37,169 bases of DNA from a virus, in IMG/VR virus record IMGVR_UViG_3300025647_000108, positions 1-37,169 of that record, one strand, 5' to 3'. The notes beneath the pieces are model-generated. The model made no database searches. It saw nothing but the letters and a program-made list of their open reading frames with translations, and was not told the origin of the DNA. The position numbers and the translations under genes are program-made. Positions 8,701-16,254 of the stretch are shown here, piece after piece. Position 1 is the first letter of the stretch, and each line of letters starts with the position of its first letter.

Positions 8701-11700
8701 TTCTTGGCGACAATGTCATCGATTAAAGCATTGATGTCAATCTTATCTGCTTCAGTAACGAATGATAGTGGTAATGGTGCCTTAGGGAAATTTAAAGAAG
8801 CTTTTCCTTTAGGGAGGGGATTGATTGTTGTAGGGCTTCCAATAGGAACGGATAGCCCTTCTTGAATTGCTGTAATATCTGCAGGGTTAATTGCCTCTCC
8901 TTTACGAATAGACTCTGATATATTTCTAAGGAACTCAATTGTCTGCTTGGTATCTTTAACATTTTGGAATGGAGTGAAAGCCCCATTAGTAATCTTAGAT
9001 ACCACCTCATTAATTATTGAAGCAATGTTCTGTAATAGAGTAGGAGATATATTCTTATCTGCTTGAGTAAGCTGAGCAGCTAGTTCAACTAGGTACTCTT
9101 CGTATGAATCGTTCTCCTCGTATTGACTTGCAAAGTCAGTTAACGCTTGATTTCCTTCTTGATTTAATACAGATGCAATTCTATTCTTTAATGTTCTAAA
9201 TGATTCTACATTCTCACCAAATGCTTTACGCATTACACCATGCGCAACTTCGTGCGCAACGGTTGCGTTGTTAGCCTTGTTAAGATTAATATCTATCTTA
9301 CCAACATAAGTCCCGTCAGGTCTTTGCACATAAGAGAAGTAGCCTGCTGATTCAGCAGGACCATTAACAGAAGCCATTGCATTTCTGTAGCTATTCTCGT
9401 CATCGTGTACTACGATTTCAAAGTCAGGAAGTACTGACTTTAATGTAGTCAATGTCTTCTGAGCAAAGTCAATAACCTGTTTCTTGGCATTATCCTGCAC
9501 TCTCTTTCTCAAGGAGTCCATTCCGATTGGGTCAGCAACATTTACTCCTGAAGTTGTAGCAGTATCAGTAGGAGCTATAGGAGTAGGAGTTTCTTTCTGA
9601 GTAAACATCTCCTCCATTTTAGCAATCTGTTCTGCTTCAGTAAGGGTGGTAGGTTGAGGTGATACAGTAGGTTGAGCGGTCACCTCAGGCTGTGCTGCTG
9701 CTTCAGCTCTCTTAGAGTTTACATAGTTTCTGAATAAGTCAGTATTACGAATATCTCCTACATTTCTTTCTACTTTTACACCAACTCCTGTAATTGTACC
9801 GTCTTTTTTCTTATTAAAAGTAAATCGAGTTCTTGTCTCATTATCATCAAAGTTGTTGTATTCAAATACAACTGAGTCACCAAGGTCTGTTCTTTGTGGC
9901 TCTGCCTGTGGCTCAAATTTCTTTGATTGTAATACCTTACCAAGTACCTCATTATTCTTATCTGATACTTCTTCGGTAGGATTGTACTCAACGATTTGGT
10001 CATCGGTTAGCTCAACTGCAGGAGATACAGCTGTAGTAGTCTCAGGAGCAGTAGGAGCAACGGGAGATACAGCAGGAGATACAGCTGTTACTTCTAACTG
10101 CTTAGGCAACCTAGTCATGGTTGCTTTTTGTTTGTCTTTTACAAATCCAAACTTCTCGTAAAATGCTTCTAATTTTTTAGGTGTTTCAAATCCCTTAGCC
10201 TTCATTCCTCCTATTAAATTTGGAGTTAAAGTCAGGGTTGTGTTATTCTTATCCGCATTCTCTGTGACGATTCTCATTATAGCAGAACCGTTACCTGTTC
10301 TCTGACCTCTTTTTTCACTTACTACTTCATCAATCTTTACAGTATTATCATCAACAGAAGACATTGATATTCTTCCAAGTAAATTGCCTTCAGAATCAGT
10401 GGCAGCATATCCCCCGCCAATATGGTCATTGGGGAATATAACATCCATCTCTTCGAAGAATTTCTCATCACTTGGCTTTACTTCTTCTTTGGCTTGACCT
10501 TCTTCGGCAGTGACTTGAGGTTCTGCTTGGGGTTCTCCTTGCGCCACTTCTTGGCTAACTGTGGTTCCTGACTGAACAGGTACTTGACCTGCTGCTTGCT
10601 CTTGAATGGCATCTTCTTGTACGGGTTTAGTTTCTGTAATTGGATTCTCCTGTAGGTTCTTTATCTCTGCTCTAATTTGAGCAGCCTTTTCTTTAGCTAC
10701 CTCAGTCTTATTGCCTTCTAATGTATTTAGTTGCTTTTGTAAATCTACAATAGCATTTAGAGTTGGTTCATTTAGGTCAGGCTGAGCTTGCTTTACTTCC
10801 TCTTTAATGGTGTTAGTGACAATCTTATCCTGAAGCCTTACCTGTCTCCCTTCATAATCATTCTTAATGTCAATCTTAGAGACTGCCAATTGCTCAGGAG
10901 TCATTGTTTCAAGTAAATTGTCAATCTCTTGAGCATCAACATTCCGACCATTAACTTTATAAACAGGCTTAGCAAATCGAGCCATTAAGGTAGACTTTAC
11001 TCCTCCCGGCATTTCAGCTATACCTTCTAGCAAAATCTCCCCAGTGTCCATGTCTTGACCAATCAATCCACGAGCAGCAGCCTCTCCTGTTGAACCACCT
11101 GCTGCTTCTATCGCAGTGCCTGCAGCAGTGGCTTTAGTAACCGCAGCTTTTGTAGCGGCCCCAGTAGCTGAGCCTGCTGCTGACTTAGATAATATTTTTG
11201 CTCCAACCCCTGAGGCTAACTTTCCTGTAAATGCATCTATCGCACCGATGGTTATGCCACGAGCGATAGCTTTATTTCTAATATCATTTAATTTCTCAGG
11301 GTCCTCTAGGATTGCTTTTACATTTTCTGCGCTAGAATCCTTTCCGCCTAGCTCCTCATTTAATAATTCTGAAAAAGTTGCACCTGTTTCAACAATGGTA
11401 CTAGCCAATCCAAATGCATAGGGCACTGAAGCAACTGCCCCAGCCACCGCCCCCGGGGCTGCTCCTGCACCTAATGTTAGACCACCTGCAGTTACAGCTC
11501 CAGCTGTCGCTCCTGTACCTACAGCTCCTAAACCCGCAATGACAGCGTCTCTGTTGGTAGCCATTGATACCATTGAGCTAATCATTATTTCAGGTAAAAT
11601 ACTTGGGTTTTGAATTACTCCTTTAACAAATCCCCAAACTCCTTTTCCCGCTTCCTCGTATGTTTTTTGATAGTCTTGAAATTCCTTAGAACCACCAAGT

Positions 11701-12224
11701 TGTTCTAACTTCTGCTGCTTATCAAGAAGGTTTTGTATTTCTTCTAGAGATGGTGTAGTCCCTGATATTAAAAGTTTGTTAGCCGCTTGAGCAACATCTC
11801 CTTGACGATATCCAGAAGCCACGGCTCTAGCCATGTCATCAGCAAAGTCTCCTATTCCTATTGGAGATACGCTATCGAATCCACGAAGGATGTTTCCAAA
11901 TGTTCCTTGAAAATAATCTTCTTCAGGAACTGATACGGACGAAACCGAAGAACCAAGTCCCGAAGGTAATGCCGTAGTATCGTCTTTTTTTTTTAACTCT
12001 GGTGCAACTGGTGCTTGAGCCTCAGGACTAACAGGGGCTCCTACTCCAACTAATATTTTGTAATCATCTAATGACCTTTTATATCCATTTTTTTGGAATA
12101 ACCCATAAGAATCATTTAGTGCATTAGGATTTGATGAAATCAATTGCTTAAAATCTTGCAACGATTTATTATATCCATTTTGGACAAACAAATTGTATGA
12201 GTCAATGATAGCTTGTTCGTTCAT
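2715..12224 (-). CDS. Giant polyvalent virion/ejection protein with GNAT and two zincin-like peptidase motifs
   Basis: This gene encodes 3169 aa from the ATG at 12224; a GTG at 12251 in frame would overlap the previous gene by 17 bases. Residue numbers are from the ATG. Domains: two 30-aa-spaced repeats SYxLFxxNGY (8-29, 38-59); a Gly/Ala hydrophobic block (222-276); coiled-coil and Pro/Gln-rich linkers; a GNAT domain (about 594-706, acetyl-CoA loop RGQRTGNG near 639); a second linker; a zincin-like peptidase with HEVAHG (His991, His995) and a possible third ligand in YEEYLVELAA; a polyvalent-associated LPD23-like segment with IREVTGW (about 1476-1501); a second HExxH, LHEIQHY (His1587, His1591); long coiled coils; and a C-terminal hydrophobic helix (about 2835-2868) before a charged basic tail. 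As the last gene of the late operon after two ejection-type proteins, it is best seen as a T7 gp16-like internal protein carrying effector enzymes. No RNA polymerase or lysozyme motif is seen. Confidence 0.9.
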   Translation of the reverse strand: MNEQAIIDSYNLFVQNGYNKSLQDFKQLISSNPNALNDSYGLFQKNGYKRSLDDYKILVGVGAPVSPEAQAPVAPELKKKDDTTALPSGLGSSVSSVSVPEEDYFQGTFGNILRGFDSVSPIGIGDFADDMARAVASGYRQGDVAQAANKLLISGTTPSLEEIQNLLDKQQKLEQLGGSKEFQDYQKTYEEAGKGVWGFVKGVIQNPSILPEIMISSMVSMATNRDAVIAGLGAVGTGATAGAVTAGGLTLGAGAAPGAVAGAVASVPYAFGLASTIVETGATFSELLNEELGGKDSSAENVKAILEDPEKLNDIRNKAIARGITIGAIDAFTGKLASGVGAKILSKSAAGSATGAATKAAVTKATAAGTAIEAAGGSTGEAAARGLIGQDMDTGEILLEGIAEMPGGVKSTLMARFAKPVYKVNGRNVDAQEIDNLLETMTPEQLAVSKIDIKNDYEGRQVRLQDKIVTNTIKEEVKQAQPDLNEPTLNAIVDLQKQLNTLEGNKTEVAKEKAAQIRAEIKNLQENPITETKPVQEDAIQEQAAGQVPVQSGTTVSQEVAQGEPQAEPQVTAEEGQAKEEVKPSDEKFFEEMDVIFPNDHIGGGYAATDSEGNLLGRISMSSVDDNTVKIDEVVSEKRGQRTGNGSAIMRIVTENADKNNTTLTLTPNLIGGMKAKGFETPKKLEAFYEKFGFVKDKQKATMTRLPKQLEVTAVSPAVSPVAPTAPETTTAVSPAVELTDDQIVEYNPTEEVSDKNNEVLGKVLQSKKFEPQAEPQRTDLGDSVVFEYNNFDDNETRTRFTFNKKKDGTITGVGVKVERNVGDIRNTDLFRNYVNSKRAEAAAQPEVTAQPTVSPQPTTLTEAEQIAKMEEMFTQKETPTPIAPTDTATTSGVNVADPIGMDSLRKRVQDNAKKQVIDFAQKTLTTLKSVLPDFEIVVHDDENSYRNAMASVNGPAESAGYFSYVQRPDGTYVGKIDINLNKANNATVAHEVAHGVMRKAFGENVESFRTLKNRIASVLNQEGNQALTDFASQYEENDSYEEYLVELAAQLTQADKNISPTLLQNIASIINEVVSKITNGAFTPFQNVKDTKQTIEFLRNISESIRKGEAINPADITAIQEGLSVPIGSPTTINPLPKGKASLNFPKAPLPLSFVTEADKIDINALIDDIVAKKQKIWFWMADQLGRGNYYDEVIEGEHYLDAGPSFALDPTNRSKGILWASGLPEKTLTNQINQADYIFFISGSPEKAKLFNKRVLDLLADRINKTSDFNKFKEAINNFEKETVELKTIKDALNEVNSFKELADSPKRKPFLISIGEIGSLKTAPKGSLKELLGSFNAFIDYNELRDGFYRENDFNQNDIMLVGKPTGVSGKAPHSTYEFAISGEVVGVPDKKIDSWDIMPESIKEKYKDVIGGREGKTKPMQTKVIAAETGVIRELEPRMKGKAQLIGKNANLSAAVKFNQNLAEDMDKNKVSPQTIREVTGWEKGKDGNWKYEIPDGKFKDIDLDDLKEEKRGTKNVRVAKLGDIFTAPDLYDAYPKAKEIKIVFEDLPDDELGGFDRPTQEISINTKYYNNNREVAELTMLHEIQHYIQTVEFFESGSNPALAKGIMKYLLDDVRDVVRKAKNVFDFTKDFYKDSDNKNPIEKSKATYDKAKNDFKKIRELALHKDTKEEKARKIAFAEDASKKQGRKITVDDIYGVQAASAYNLYYRIAGEVEARNIEYRAKLTPEQRRKTLLSETENIDRADQILYDYQDLNLQEDIKGKAQLNTEAKAKKVVQQARAQGFSEEVIKSFLESKGISKADIKKAMAKDVPAAGRVTLSEDTISGYDSLMKRIEDLIVKGVESKEVISKLKNSKAYTAATDVQKEKLVREVRKMLGLRQKSAPTAKRILGQLKDITKITMTETQVLKKRIKELAEGAAAAKKSIAEANKFLADEIKQMVTDGKITLNQATSLTVRALKMNPLSEASISNFVDYVAKVFSKAEYVGKMTTALAQIKKAKENIKTKIGVAEDLFIPLKQLLSINPTLIPLNQLEKYLGILEDFGARKAVLSIDDRVKVLKEVNEILEEVSNELSSVDVLADRFNNYDEQVFNEEGGLNYAATIKKMIDDGLISTDEADLMRKYKSEILPQVERTDLTEEEIAEQKKEEIKILKALKIDNKEFPLPSRDEKEDALNLSKLIKELSESDLMNLSLPDLKNIIKVIENINNGYLPHYAKISIEKLDAIKEGKVLSSAIERAKPLSFSKLYSRLKDKFTNKGAVDELIRANPLYYIDNVFGDFKTRDIFNSLLEQSSQALARFNSELKRVSQKIDIAQNKVLASFNQNPDKYLMSKFRMTTYMLQREYESNIGKKGVRPVSDYLKETIKHIRKGKSVFKEADAEKLENILEELDTYTVDGTVDLDKFYNTFNNAEKNAIKVMTEINASLGEKAAYTSSVIRGNKVELMDNYFHHNVLHEQNPMDATAAPEFSSSYSNSMRPTTKAKSLIERTGALTPLNFDLFTSTQKGAKFVLLDYNLTSPIRTARRTLIQAEKNLESKGLMNKEKIQIFNAINNAYEEALENILTNNISQDDLSNEVFDFIQKQGYRAALAGTTRFQAELASNIVNALIINPKGFATGIKHAKLIASANGYEFMNNAKSKQTSRLYSTDALSGRMVDPQILKQTSGIKGSISRSALRNRTAQIYNLTLKRFVQNPVEYIADTMLTTPDKVVSMPLWFGSFMNEFKRITGEEVNQEMMINNDLDYMQKYADAIEQATRKADQESVYSGAANNEFMGVLKGKLKPNQGLTQKLWNNFNSYMTNFMNFDYAAARSAVYNLFNEGYMTKKKAAAVLAGITTRSIIYQIMVANMGAGIVGAALGLAFDWEDEEEVDEKSFFQKVGRGLTNVLVGYTVGRNFGNAVRGMINFGVEKINEEYLDFLRSGEYDFYKDNIAYTYLNVGDRGDIDVPKMAISMAGAYSPALNTAVLIGKNFGALSSRVMGEGPTKKEPDAIRREDMTVNYRIPLEVAGNLGLIPLYKDVKKAVNDEIYKDLRKAANTPDSSIPNRDEYEKLKDLRELKSKIKDEDERKALDKKIVEITGSEEAKAAIDKQKEALTARKKRLLYDSSKGQRYDNESDMKRLNPSLWRKRFGPNSEWAKKTKAKEAVESKLEKESKAREDREFKKKKRGN

Positions 12225-12234
12225 ATTATTGAGG

Positions 12235-14067
12235 TTAATTATATTGCGCACCTACTCCACCTGTCTTTCTGCTTGTCTTAGGGAATGAACTTAGTACAGC
12301 TTCAGCTGCCATTTCTTGTTCCTCAACAGTCCCTCCCTTAGCATAATTTTTAATGATAAAGTCTTGCATACTCTTAAGTGCAGCTTTATTTTTTGTTGGG
12401 TCACCCACTTTATATCCTGATGATTCTACTCCGTTAACGTCAACAAACACATTCCCTGTTGCTGGGTTGTAATCAAATGTAACTCCAAACAACTTTGGCG
12501 CAATTAACTTATTAAATTGCTCTGTTAATGCTTCTCCACTTGTAAGCTTCTGAAGATACGGAGTTAATTTAGGAGTTTGTATGCTTTCAGAAACAATTGT
12601 ATTTAGCTCGTCCAATGGTGCCAGTTCTTCAGCTTCTTCTGTAAAACCTGTTGCTCTAGTTCTAGTATTAGCCTTGTTGCCTTTGTATGTTGATTTACTA
12701 AAACTAAGAATAGTATCTTCAGGCAAATCTGTACCAAAAGCACTAATCATAGAACTAGCTATTTTATCAGGGTCATCATTTAAATCAAATGTAGACTCAC
12801 CTGTTCCATCCATTTCACTAACTGTAATTGTGCTACCTTCTCTGTTAACACGTTTTTTTGATTTTTGAGCTAAGTATATAATAGCATTTCCAACCTCTTT
12901 ATCGTCATCACTCTTCAATGCTGTACCTAGTTGTCTACCAAAGTTCTCAGCATCTTTCTTAGCTTGAGCAGCATCATTCTCAGCATCAGTTCTAGGCCTG
13001 CTTTCTTGACGCTGAACTTGACCTCCTTGAGTAATAGTTTCTTTTCTAGTAACCATGCTTAGCAATTGCTGAGTCATCCAGTCTTCAGCTTTCTTTTCTA
13101 GCTTGTCTGAGAACTGGTACTCAGCTCTACCCGTATTAGGGTCTACTACTTTAAGGATTAAGTCAGGGTTCTTGGCCGCCTCATTAGGGTCCATGGTAAC
13201 TTTTACTCCTAATGTATCAGCAAGTAATGATGCCTTTTGAAATGGACTAGATATAACCGCACCTACAGAATCTCTAAGAGACGTATAATAATCAAATAAT
13301 ATTTGTCCCGTAACAGGGTCAATATCTTTTCTGTTTCTAAGGTCTTCTACAGACTTAATGCTGCCCAGCTTACTTAATGTAGCAGGGTCTAACGTAGCTT
13401 GAATCTCTGTGCCTAAGCTATCAGCTATTGGAGTCAAAGCCTCCATAGCCCTAAACTTATCTATTCTTGTATAAATAGCCCCATCTATGTACTCCATTCC
13501 ACGGGTACTACCATCCTTTAGGCCCATTACTTTTTGGCCATCAATTATTTGTTCTTCTTTTAAACCAACATTAACTTTTCCTGAAGGAGCATCAATAAAG
13601 AATCCTGACTGTCTAAAGTTACCGTATCCTTGAATCTCTTCTAAAGCTTGTATTTCAAGGATTGATGATTTATCTGTTCTTGCTCTTTCCATCAACTCAC
13701 CATATTGAGCTTGGAATTCTTTCATGGCCTTAAAGCTTCTTGTTGTTCCGTCAACTAAATTCTGACGGGCAACCATATAATCCTTTGGCTTCAATAGGCC
13801 ACTTTTTAAAAGTCTTTCTTGCTGAAGCATATACTGACTTGCTTGGTCAGCGAATCTCAAAGCCTCTTCTTTTGCTCCAACGTGTTCTCCTTGAGGAGCA
13901 TTTGAAAGTTGTTCGGCATATTTACGTGTAGCCTCATCAATAGCAGCTTTCTTTTCTTCCCTTAAAGCAACTTCATCACGGAGCATATCCGTCATGTTCT
14001 TACCTATCTCAGCCCAATTGACCTGAGACTCAGCACTACGTTCAGCATATTTATAAAATGTAGCCAT
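12235..14067 (-). CDS. Putative internal virion (ejection) protein
   Basis: This 610-aa, hydrophilic protein has no signal peptide. The N-terminal 150 residues are predicted helical and coiled-coil (RDEVALREEKKAAIDEAT and similar). The middle contains beta-rich stretches, and a charged coiled-coil region (about residues 340-380) precedes an acidic, Thr-rich segment. No enzyme motif is recognised. Placement between an Ala-rich 312-aa protein and the 3169-aa polyvalent protein matches the three-gene internal-core set (gp14, gp15, gp16) of T7-like phages. I infer a gp15-like role in a periplasm-spanning ejection channel. The start follows the preceding stop by 3 bases. Confidence 0.75.
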   Translation of the reverse strand: MATFYKYAERSAESQVNWAEIGKNMTDMLRDEVALREEKKAAIDEATRKYAEQLSNAPQGEHVGAKEEALRFADQASQYMLQQERLLKSGLLKPKDYMVARQNLVDGTTRSFKAMKEFQAQYGELMERARTDKSSILEIQALEEIQGYGNFRQSGFFIDAPSGKVNVGLKEEQIIDGQKVMGLKDGSTRGMEYIDGAIYTRIDKFRAMEALTPIADSLGTEIQATLDPATLSKLGSIKSVEDLRNRKDIDPVTGQILFDYYTSLRDSVGAVISSPFQKASLLADTLGVKVTMDPNEAAKNPDLILKVVDPNTGRAEYQFSDKLEKKAEDWMTQQLLSMVTRKETITQGGQVQRQESRPRTDAENDAAQAKKDAENFGRQLGTALKSDDDKEVGNAIIYLAQKSKKRVNREGSTITVSEMDGTGESTFDLNDDPDKIASSMISAFGTDLPEDTILSFSKSTYKGNKANTRTRATGFTEEAEELAPLDELNTIVSESIQTPKLTPYLQKLTSGEALTEQFNKLIAPKLFGVTFDYNPATGNVFVDVNGVESSGYKVGDPTKNKAALKSMQDFIIKNYAKGGTVEEQEMAAEAVLSSFPKTSRKTGGVGAQYN

Positions 14068-14070
14068 TGA

Positions 14071-15009
14071 TTATTTACGGGTAAAAGGATTTAGAAAATC
14101 GTAATCAATAAAGTCATTGAGAAACATATTAGCCTTTCCCTGTTTTAATCTATTTATGGTTGGATTCATCGCCTGTGCTGCTTGAACAGAAGCTAACCTG
14201 CCTTGTCTTAATGCTGAGTTAGCAACATCTTTTAAGTTTTGACCTCTTCCACTAAAACCTAATTCAGTCCTAGCATCTTTGATTTTTCTAGCATCTATAC
14301 CTCTCATATAATCTAAAAAATCAGGACGATTCATTTCAGCCACTTTACTAAAGTCCCCGCCTAAAGAAGCAATTCGATTTTGTAAATCAGCTCCACTAAT
14401 ATCATTTCTCTTGGCTACACGCTCCATTCCTCTTATTTGTTTGGCAGATGCACTCTTCTCAAATAAAGGAGCCTGCTCAGCCAGCTGACTAGCCATACTA
14501 GTAAGCCCTTCCATTCCCTGTGCCGTTGCTTGAGCCCCTAGCTCCTGCGCATTAGCAGCAGCAAGCTGAGCTCCTGCAACTTCTTCAAGGTCTAGCTGAA
14601 CACCAATATCTCTAAGCCGTCCCTCCTCCTGAGCGCTAAGCATCTCAAGTTGTTGCAGGTCCTGACCCATTGCACTTCTTATAGCACCTTGTCCTTCGTT
14701 GGCAGCCATCTGAATACGACCAGCTGTAGCAGCGCCACCTCTCTCACTCTCAACTCCAGCTTGAATAGCCTGAGCTCCCTGAGCAAGCATGGCTTCTCTC
14801 TGTAACTCATAAGGCTCCTTCTGTATCGCTAACTTATCGTATACATTAACCTCAAGCTTTTTACGTGCTTCTTGCATAGCCGCATCTGCTGCGGACTCTG
14901 CCTCTCTCATTAACCTGCGTTGCTTTCCAGCGTTAGCAAAAGACATACCTGTTGTAGCTGCTGTAGTTGCCAATCCAATCCCTGCCGCTACTGTTGTAAA
15001 TGCTGCCAT
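14071..15009 (-). CDS. Putative internal virion protein, T7 gp14-like
   Basis: This 312-aa protein is rich in Ala, Gln and Glu. The first 25 residues (FTTVAAGIGLATTAATTGMS) form a hydrophobic Ala/Gly segment. A long helical region follows with repeated AQ/AA patterns (residues about 30-190), then a basic C-terminal third. Small Ala-rich proteins with an N-terminal hydrophobic helix that precede two large virion proteins are typical of the first ejected protein of podoviruses, which inserts in the outer membrane. The assignment is inferred from composition and order. It begins one base after the stop of the GNAT gene. Confidence 0.72.
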   Translation of the reverse strand: MAAFTTVAAGIGLATTAATTGMSFANAGKQRRLMREAESAADAAMQEARKKLEVNVYDKLAIQKEPYELQREAMLAQGAQAIQAGVESERGGAATAGRIQMAANEGQGAIRSAMGQDLQQLEMLSAQEEGRLRDIGVQLDLEEVAGAQLAAANAQELGAQATAQGMEGLTSMASQLAEQAPLFEKSASAKQIRGMERVAKRNDISGADLQNRIASLGGDFSKVAEMNRPDFLDYMRGIDARKIKDARTELGFSGRGQNLKDVANSALRQGRLASVQAAQAMNPTINRLKQGKANMFLNDFIDYDFLNPFTRK

Positions 15010-15010
15010 A

Positions 15011-15421
15011 TTATAATACTTTTATCATTTCAGATGTGTATGAGTCTCCTTTAATGTATCCAAGGTTCACATACTTATTCATTAAACTTTGATTCTTGAT
15101 AAGTGCGTAGACATACTTACAGCCTACTAATCCACATATATCTGTCAATCTAGAGACCAATAACTCGATTGCGTCTTTCCTTAGTTCTTTATTGGTATAA
15201 TACCTGCTTGAAATTATCCAATCTACCCATCCAACTTTAGAGTTAGTAAGGTACATAAATCCTGCGCAAATAGGAATATCACCGTCATAAACTATAATTC
15301 CTCCTTTGCCATCATTGGGAAGGAAGTCCTTCTGAGGGGGCTCCCATTTCCAATCCTTCCACCACCCTACAAGAATGTCATCGTAATCGCTATCGTTTAA
15401 CTCTCGTATTGTTAGTGCCAT
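15011..15421 (-). CDS. GNAT-family N-acetyltransferase
   Basis: This 136-aa protein has the elements of a small GNAT fold: an N-terminal TIRELNDSDYDDI strand-helix, a WWKDWKWEPP segment, the central strand GGIIVYDGDIPICAGFMY, then VGWVDWIIS. A helix with KELRKDAIELL stands where the acetyl-CoA loop is expected, and NKYVNLGYIKGD forms the C-terminal 'x-x-GF' element. The canonical R/QxxGxG/A loop is weak (YYTNKELRK), so cofactor binding is likely but unproven. GNAT proteins of this pattern (W-rich N-terminus, CAGF-x-Y-TNS) recur in the structural regions of marine and Bacteroidetes phages. The acceptor is unknown and could be a virion or host protein. Confidence 0.82.
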   Translation of the reverse strand: MALTIRELNDSDYDDILVGWWKDWKWEPPQKDFLPNDGKGGIIVYDGDIPICAGFMYLTNSKVGWVDWIISSRYYTNKELRKDAIELLVSRLTDICGLVGCKYVYALIKNQSLMNKYVNLGYIKGDSYTSEMIKVL

Positions 15422-15428
15422 GCTATAA

Positions 15429-15436
15429 CAAAGATA
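15429..15436 (-). promoter_or_regulatory. Possible Bacteroidetes -7 box upstream of the GNAT gene
   Basis: On the minus strand the sequence is TATCTTTG, an exact match to the Bacteroidetes -7 consensus TAnnTTTG, in the short gap between the tail gene and the GNAT gene. It lies only 7 bases before the ATG at 15421, so a transcript from it would have almost no leader. No TTG or TTTG -33 element is seen at the normal distance. A chance match is quite possible. Confidence 0.3.
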
Positions 15437-15442
15437 TTAATT

Positions 15443-16249
15443 TTAAGGGAAACTTTTCATTACGTCCGACTCAACAGCGTACAGCTCAATCTTATCCGTG
15501 TAGGTATTCTGCATATCAAACACGCAGTAGTGACCAAGGACGCCATGAGATTCAGCAACTGAATTCTTAACGTAAAATATAAACGCATCCTGAATAGGTA
15601 TAGGAGTTGTCCCTGCTATTGTGGTATCAATTGTTATCTGATTAAGATTGTTCGGTAAATCTACTGTTATAGCGGTAACTCGGCCAGCTAATACTGGTGT
15701 GCCATATGAAGGTGGAAGTGAGAAGTATAAAAGGTCTCCGATGCTTATAATGCTTCCAATGGAAACAGTAAGCGGGAATCTAACCACGTTACCTCCTACG
15801 ACCTGACTACTTTGAGCAATACCATTTACGCTTCTTAGAGACAACTCACCTGCAGCATTGTTTCTAATAAACGCAAAGTAAGTAGCTTCCTTCTTCTCAA
15901 ACCAATCGAGTTGAATAAACCCTGACACCTGTATGTCGGTCTCTAATGTGAATGACCATGGAGCATCTCCCTGTATGTCTATTGTTTTAAAGACTTTGTT
16001 CTCTAGTACAGACGTGTTGAACACACTCTTCATTCTAGTTGGAGTGAAGTCAGCATTTGGCGTACCATTCTTTGCCTGCCAAGGAGTATAGAACGTGTTC
16101 CTCTCCTCGTTAGTGTTGTGCCTGTACAGGTCTCCACCTTTAAATGTGTAGAAGTAGCTATTCATTCCTATCATCCAATCAGGATAGTAAGAATAGAAGG
16201 AGACCCATCCGGGCCCCGTCTCGCTGTATGTTAGTGTATAGTTCGCCAT
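15443..16249 (-). CDS. Tail/virion structural protein, related in part to crAss-type tail stabilisation proteins
   Basis: This is a 268-aa protein from the ATG at 16249, which follows the previous stop by 5 bases; the frame also opens at a TTG at 16264. The N-terminal 60 residues contain the pattern GWVSFYSYYPDWMIGMNSYF, then TFKGGDLYRHN and RNTFY. I recall this pattern (GWVSF-x-S..P......N..YTF..G.LYRHN) from the C-terminal ends of the large tail proteins in crAss-like and other Bacteroidetes phages. The rest is beta-rich with no enzyme motif. Position after the two larger tail genes supports a tail-hub or tail-needle role. Confidence 0.75.
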   Translation of the reverse strand: MANYTLTYSETGPGWVSFYSYYPDWMIGMNSYFYTFKGGDLYRHNTNEERNTFYTPWQAKNGTPNADFTPTRMKSVFNTSVLENKVFKTIDIQGDAPWSFTLETDIQVSGFIQLDWFEKKEATYFAFIRNNAAGELSLRSVNGIAQSSQVVGGNVVRFPLTVSIGSIISIGDLLYFSLPPSYGTPVLAGRVTAITVDLPNNLNQITIDTTIAGTTPIPIQDAFIFYVKNSVAESHGVLGHYCVFDMQNTYTDKIELYAVESDVMKSFP

Positions 16250-16254
16250 AGTTA

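Noticed and set aside
8200-11421. Several open frames of 70-100 codons on the + strand and on other - frames inside the giant gene
   Set aside because: They lie wholly inside a continuous 3169-residue reading frame, have low-complexity Ser/Leu-rich translations and no start context or coupling; they are shadows of biased codon usage.
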